Below, one piece after another: positions 14,869-17,678 of a stretch of DNA of 17,678 bases. The position numbers and the translations under genes are program-made. Source of the stretch: JANQUM01 sp047630355 (GTDB taxonomy: Bacteria; Bacteroidota; Bacteroidia; Cytophagales; Spirosomataceae). The stretch's first letter is position 1. Each line of letters begins with the position of its first letter. Where the stretch lies: contig JBLHXN010000069.1 of the NCBI GenBank assembly GCA_047630355.1, forward strand, positions 1-17,678, written 5' to 3'. Below the pieces are notes generated by a model. It was not told the DNA's origin, searched no databases, and was given only the letters and a program-made list of their open reading frames with translations.

Positions 14869-16227
14869 ATGGAAGCTAATATACACCAATATGAACCAAT
14901 TTGTGCCCTCGCCACCGCTCCGGGTGTCGGAGCAATCTCCGTAATTCGGGTTTCAGGATTTGGGGCAATTTCTATCACGAACGACTTATTTTATGGTAGA
15001 GACTTACTAAAAGTAGCTTCGCACACGGCTCATTTCGGAACAATCCGAGACGGCGAACAGGTTATTGACGAAGTGCTTGTTACTGTTTTCAAATCGCCGA
15101 AGTCGTTTACAAAAGAGGATGTCGTAGAAATTGGTTGTCACGGTTCTGATTACATCGTTCGTTACATTCTGAAACTTTTGCTGAAACAGGGTTGCCTGAT
15201 GGCAAAACCCGGAGAGTTTACGCAACGGGCATTTTTAAACGGACAGTTTGACCTTGTTCAAGCCGAAGCCGTTGCTGACTTAATTGCCGCTGATTCTGAA
15301 GCTTCTCATAAAATTGCTCTTGGACAAATGCGGGGCGGTTTTTCGAAAAAGCTCGGAGTTTTACGAGAAGAACTTATCCACTTCGCTAGCATGATCGAAC
15401 TTGAACTGGATTTCGGCGAAGAAGACGTAGAATTTGCCGACCGAGATGATTTACGCCAATTAATATTCAATTTAAAACGTCAGCTGAATCCGTTAATTGA
15501 TTCTTTTGAAGCTGGAAATGCCATCAAAGAAGGTGTTCCCGTCGCCATCATCGGTCCGCCGAACGCCGGAAAATCAACGCTCCTGAATGTTTTATTGAAC
15601 GAAGAAAAGGCAATTGTTACCGAAATAGCGGGAACCACCCGTGATGTAATCGAAGATGTACTTTTTATTGACGGAAGAAAATTCCGCTTCATCGACACTG
15701 CTGGAATTCGTGAAACCACAGACATCGTGGAATCAATCGGAATAAAACGCTCCATGAACGCCCTCGAAAAAGCCCATATCGCCCTCATGCTTTTTGATAA
15801 TGAAGCGGACGAAGAGGTTTTAAGAAGCACTTTTGTGGAGGCGTTGAAGGGGAAAGAAGTGCTTTGGGTGCGGAATAAGGTGGACCTTACTTCCGAGTTT
15901 TCTATTTCTAAAGAAGAGGGGAAGTCAATCTCAATTTCCGCAAAAAACAATTTCGGAATTGAAGAGCTTAAAATAGCAATCGTCGAAAAAGCGGGGAAAT
16001 TAAAAGCATCCGATACCACATTGACTAACCTTCGTCATTACGAAAGCTTGGTAAAAACCCAAGAAGCTTTAGACGAAGTTTTGACAGGATTAGACAACGG
16101 AATTACGGGGGATTTTCTGGCTCAGGATATTCGCCTCTCACTTCACCATTTAGGTGAGATTACAGGGAATATCTCTTCAGATGACCTTTTGAAGAATATT
16201 TTTGGGAAGTTTTGCATCGGAAAATAA
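14869..16227 (+). CDS. mnmE: tRNA uridine-5-carboxymethylaminomethyl modification GTPase MnmE (TrmE)
   Basis: MnmE works with MnmG (GidA) to modify the wobble uridine (position 34) of certain tRNAs, using GTP and a folate one-carbon donor. The 452 residues are of normal length and complete. The N-terminal folate-binding domain opens ICALATAPGVGAISVIRVSG (11-30), with KPGEFTQRAFLNG (113-125) and QAEAVADLI (131-139). The GTPase domain has the P-loop GPPNAGKS (229-236), the switch I AGTTRDV (254-260), DTAG (276-279), NKVD (336-339) and SAK (357-359). The chain ends FCIGK, with the invariant cysteine (C448-449 region) that closes the C-x-G-K tail needed for modification. mnmG is not in the window. 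The gene is divergent from the 901-residue protein and ends 9 bases before the stop of the convergent ABA4-like gene. Confidence 0.98.
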   Translation: MEANIHQYEPICALATAPGVGAISVIRVSGFGAISITNDLFYGRDLLKVASHTAHFGTIRDGEQVIDEVLVTVFKSPKSFTKEDVVEIGCHGSDYIVRYILKLLLKQGCLMAKPGEFTQRAFLNGQFDLVQAEAVADLIAADSEASHKIALGQMRGGFSKKLGVLREELIHFASMIELELDFGEEDVEFADRDDLRQLIFNLKRQLNPLIDSFEAGNAIKEGVPVAIIGPPNAGKSTLLNVLLNEEKAIVTEIAGTTRDVIEDVLFIDGRKFRFIDTAGIRETTDIVESIGIKRSMNALEKAHIALMLFDNEADEEVLRSTFVEALKGKEVLWVRNKVDLTSEFSISKEEGKSISISAKNNFGIEELKIAIVEKAGKLKASDTTLTNLRHYESLVKTQEALDEVLTGLDNGITGDFLAQDIRLSLHHLGEITGNISSDDLLKNIFGKFCIGK

Positions 16228-16236
16228 TCAAATTCC

Positions 16237-16662
16237 CTACAAAACCGATTTCGTCTTAACCGTTTTTATTATAAAAAATAGTAAATAACCCATCGGGCCG
16301 AACATGAAAGTGAAAGGCAGACATACCGTAGCCAATATACGTGAAATGCCCAGAGTCTCAGATTTCCTCATAATGTAAGCTCCCACAAAAAGGTCAAACG
16401 CTAAATAGTGCATCCAACCCGCCGCAACAGCGTCTTCGTTTGTAAAAAGTTGCATAACGTTCTCTAAAGAACCAAAACTGTCCGGATTGAAACCTCCAAT
16501 ATCTTCAAGTATCATAAAACTGTAAATGATAGCTAAAATAATGATAACTCCATTCATAATGATGGGTTGAGTGTATTTCCAATAAGGAATTAATACGAGT
16601 AAAATCCAGCCCAAAAGAACGAAAGTATTACCGAATTGAAATATTGCGGAAGCGTCCAGCAT
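16237..16662 (-). CDS. ABA4-like (DUF4281) integral membrane protein
   Basis: A 141-residue protein with four hydrophobic segments, at about 9-27, 33-52, 83-99 and 106-133. The sequence follows the ABA4-like/DUF4281 family: FQFGNTFVLLGWILLVLIP (8-26), a middle block with LFTNEDAVAAGWMHYLAFDLFVGAYI (72-97), and PFTFMFGPMGYLLFFI (116-131). The length is typical. The plant relative ABA4 is needed to make neoxanthin from violaxanthin; the role of bacterial members is unknown and no carotenoid gene is in the window. The start ATG at 16662 is preceded by a leader that holds an intrinsic-terminator hairpin, and its best promoter candidate lies beyond that hairpin (near 16806-16813). It converges on mnmE with a 9-base gap. 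Confidence 0.85.
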   Translation of the reverse strand: MLDASAIFQFGNTFVLLGWILLVLIPYWKYTQPIIMNGVIIILAIIYSFMILEDIGGFNPDSFGSLENVMQLFTNEDAVAAGWMHYLAFDLFVGAYIMRKSETLGISRILATVCLPFTFMFGPMGYLLFFIIKTVKTKSVL

Positions 16663-16724
16663 ATTTAGTTTGATTTAATAAATCTGATTATATGGTAAAC
16701 CCCAATGAGTTCAGGATAAAACGT

Positions 16725-16760
16725 AAAAAAGGCGTAACAGAAAATCTGTCCGCCTTTTTA
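16725..16760. terminator. Bidirectional intrinsic-terminator hairpin between divergent genes
   Basis: AAAAAGGCG (16726-16734) pairs with CGCCTTTTT (16751-16759), and an inner stem ACAG with CTGT encloses AAAAT. Read on the minus strand, the stem is followed by six T residues; on the plus strand, by five. It lies 62 bases upstream of the ABA4-like start codon, not after any annotated gene. It may attenuate that gene, end a short RNA, or simply insulate the two promoters. Confidence 0.7.
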
Positions 16761-16792
16761 GTTTCTTAATATTTGAAATGGAAATGTTAGGG

Positions 16793-16822
16793 TTGAATAG
16801 ATGCTCAAATGTAGTACATTTA
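16793..16822 (+). promoter_or_regulatory. Predicted promoter of the Tat-exported isomerase-like gene
   Basis: TTG (16793-16795), 19 bases, then TACATTTA (16815-16822), which differs from TAnnTTTG only at the last base. The start would fall near 16829, about 46 bases before the ATG at 16875. The -7 box is one arm of the palindrome at 16807-16821. Confidence 0.55.
16806..16821. promoter_or_regulatory. Palindrome overlapping divergent -7 boxes
   Basis: AAATGTA (16807-16813), G, TACATTT (16815-16821) is a perfect 7-base inverted repeat around one central base. Its left arm, read on the minus strand with the neighbouring base, gives TACATTTG (16813-16806), a perfect -7 box pointing at the ABA4-like gene. 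Its right arm is the -7 box of the plus-strand gene. No good -33 box is seen for the minus direction. It could be an operator or simply two opposed promoters. Confidence 0.45.
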
Positions 16823-16874
16823 CGAGATAATTTGTAATCTATCGTAGGAAATTTAAACTTTAAACCATTCGAAT

Positions 16875-17678
16875 ATGTCAAATCGTCGTGAATTCCTGAA
16901 AAAATCTACCATCGTTGCTGCCGGAGCTACGCTTACTTCTTGTGCGTTTGCAGCAGGTGATCCTGTATCAAAATCAACTGCTGAAGATTTCAAACTAAAG
17001 TACGCTCCGCATTTCGGAATGTTCACGAATTCTGCCGGAGATGATTTAATTGATCAACTAAAATTTATGCACGATAATGGCTTCAAAGCCATGGAAGATA
17101 ATGGTATGATGGGGCGTGATGTATCAATGCAGAAAAAAATTGGCGAAACTATGTCTAAACTTGGCATGGAAATGGGCGTATTCGTTGTCAACTTCGACGG
17201 TTGGCCACCAAAAAGTACCCTCGCTTCTGGTGATGTAGTGTGGAAAGAAAAGTTTTTAAAAACCTGCCGTGAAGCTGTGGAGGTTGCAAAACGGGTAAAT
17301 GCTAAGCACATGACTGTTGTTCCGGGAAATTTTCAACGTGATTTACCCATGGGAATTCAAACCGCAAACGTCATTGACTCGCTCCGTCGGGGAGCTGAAA
17401 TTTTAGAGCCGCACAATCTTACAATGGTATTGGAGCCATTAAGCGATAATCCAGATTTGTTTCTCCGTCATTCGGATCAAACTTATATGATTTGTAAAGC
17501 TGTAAATAGTCCGGCGTGCAAGATTTTGTTTGACATGTATCATATGCAACGGAACGAGGGACGATTAACCCAAAATATTGATTTGACCTGGGATGAGATT
17601 GGCTATTTCCAAATTGGTGACGAACCGGGTCGGAAAGAGCCAACTTCGGGAGAAATTAACTACAAATTTTTGTTCAAA
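16875..17678 (+). CDS. Tat-exported TIM-barrel protein, hydroxypyruvate isomerase-like, C-terminus cut off
   Basis: The first 268 codons are present and the gene runs off the right edge. The N-terminus SNRREFLKKS (2-11) is a classic twin-arginine signal, followed by a hydrophobic stretch ending LTSC, so Cys23 may be lipidated. The mature part is a xylose-isomerase-like TIM barrel close to the hydroxypyruvate isomerase group: KYAPHFGMF (42-50), LEPLSDNPD (187-194 region), ILFDMYHMQRNEG (217-229) and FQIGDEPGRKEPTSGEINY (245-263). Expected metal and active-site residues are E187, D220, Q246 and E260. Family members convert hydroxypyruvate and tartronate semialdehyde or epimerise sugars; an exported, possibly lipid-anchored form probably acts on a sugar in the periplasm. 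Its own promoter is predicted at 16793-16822. The fold is clear; the substrate is not. Confidence 0.88.
   Translation, partial: MSNRREFLKKSTIVAAGATLTSCAFAAGDPVSKSTAEDFKLKYAPHFGMFTNSAGDDLIDQLKFMHDNGFKAMEDNGMMGRDVSMQKKIGETMSKLGMEMGVFVVNFDGWPPKSTLASGDVVWKEKFLKTCREAVEVAKRVNAKHMTVVPGNFQRDLPMGIQTANVIDSLRRGAEILEPHNLTMVLEPLSDNPDLFLRHSDQTYMICKAVNSPACKILFDMYHMQRNEGRLTQNIDLTWDEIGYFQIGDEPGRKEPTSGEINYKFLFK

Noticed and set aside
15480..16019. Open reading frame of 179 codons on the minus strand inside mnmE
   Set aside because: It is the mirror of a well-conserved GTPase region; the translation is Ser/Phe-rich with no family features, as expected for an antisense shadow.
16692..16769. 25-codon open frame (MVNPNEFRIK...) spanning the terminator hairpin
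   Set aside because: It is very short, has no promoter or ribosome site, and its sequence is dictated by the hairpin stem. A remnant of a lost gene cannot be excluded.

Overview
The window reads as an ordinary stretch of chromosome from a member of the Bacteroidota, probably of the order Cytophagales. The evidence is the AT-rich DNA, several upstream sites fitting the Bacteroidota sigma-factor pattern (TTG, 19 bases, TAnnTTTG), the near absence of Shine-Dalgarno sequences, and genes typical of this phylum (UMF1-type MFS transporter, AlgI-like MBOAT protein, Tat-exported sugar-isomerase-like lipoprotein). The order is inferred from overall protein character, not from a marker gene. There is no transposase, integrase, phage gene, CRISPR array or rRNA.

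Layout. At the left edge is the 5' end of a lipoprotein trehalase (minus strand), divergent from a secreted protein with YD/RHS-like repeats. Then comes nadA (quinolinate synthase), which converges on an IscS-type cysteine desulfurase. A predicted SGNH-fold lipoprotein (3627-4631) converges on two glycosyltransferase genes that form a minus-strand pair (6894 to 4620). The block from 8486 to 6924 alternates RNA and protein genes, all on the minus strand: tRNA-Ser(GGA), MFS transporter, tRNA-Val(GAC), then the glycosyltransferase pair. Next is a minus-strand run made of a 901-residue membrane-anchored protein with a C-terminal propeller-like half, an MBOAT acyltransferase, a secreted phosphodiesterase-like protein and type I asparaginase. 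On the plus strand follow mnmE, which converges on an ABA4-like (DUF4281) membrane protein, and a Tat-signal hydroxypyruvate-isomerase-like gene cut by the right edge.

How the genes fit together. Several are housekeeping: nadA for NAD synthesis, the cysteine desulfurase for sulfur supply to Fe-S clusters or thiolated tRNA, mnmE for tRNA wobble-uridine modification, ansA for asparagine breakdown, and the two tRNAs. A second theme is the cell surface: two glycosyltransferases, an SGNH lipoprotein and an MBOAT acyltransferase could build and acylate a surface glycan, though the parts are not in one operon. No gene stretch longer than about 300 bases lacks a gene. The longest gap (16663-16874) is the most structured one: it holds divergent promoter-like sites inside a palindrome, and an intrinsic-terminator hairpin.

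I found no convincing new multi-gene system. The most interesting points are the hairpin and palindrome ahead of the ABA4-like gene, the tail-less IscS-like protein next to nadA, the glycosyltransferase without the usual E-x7-E motif, and the tight tRNA-to-gene spacing.
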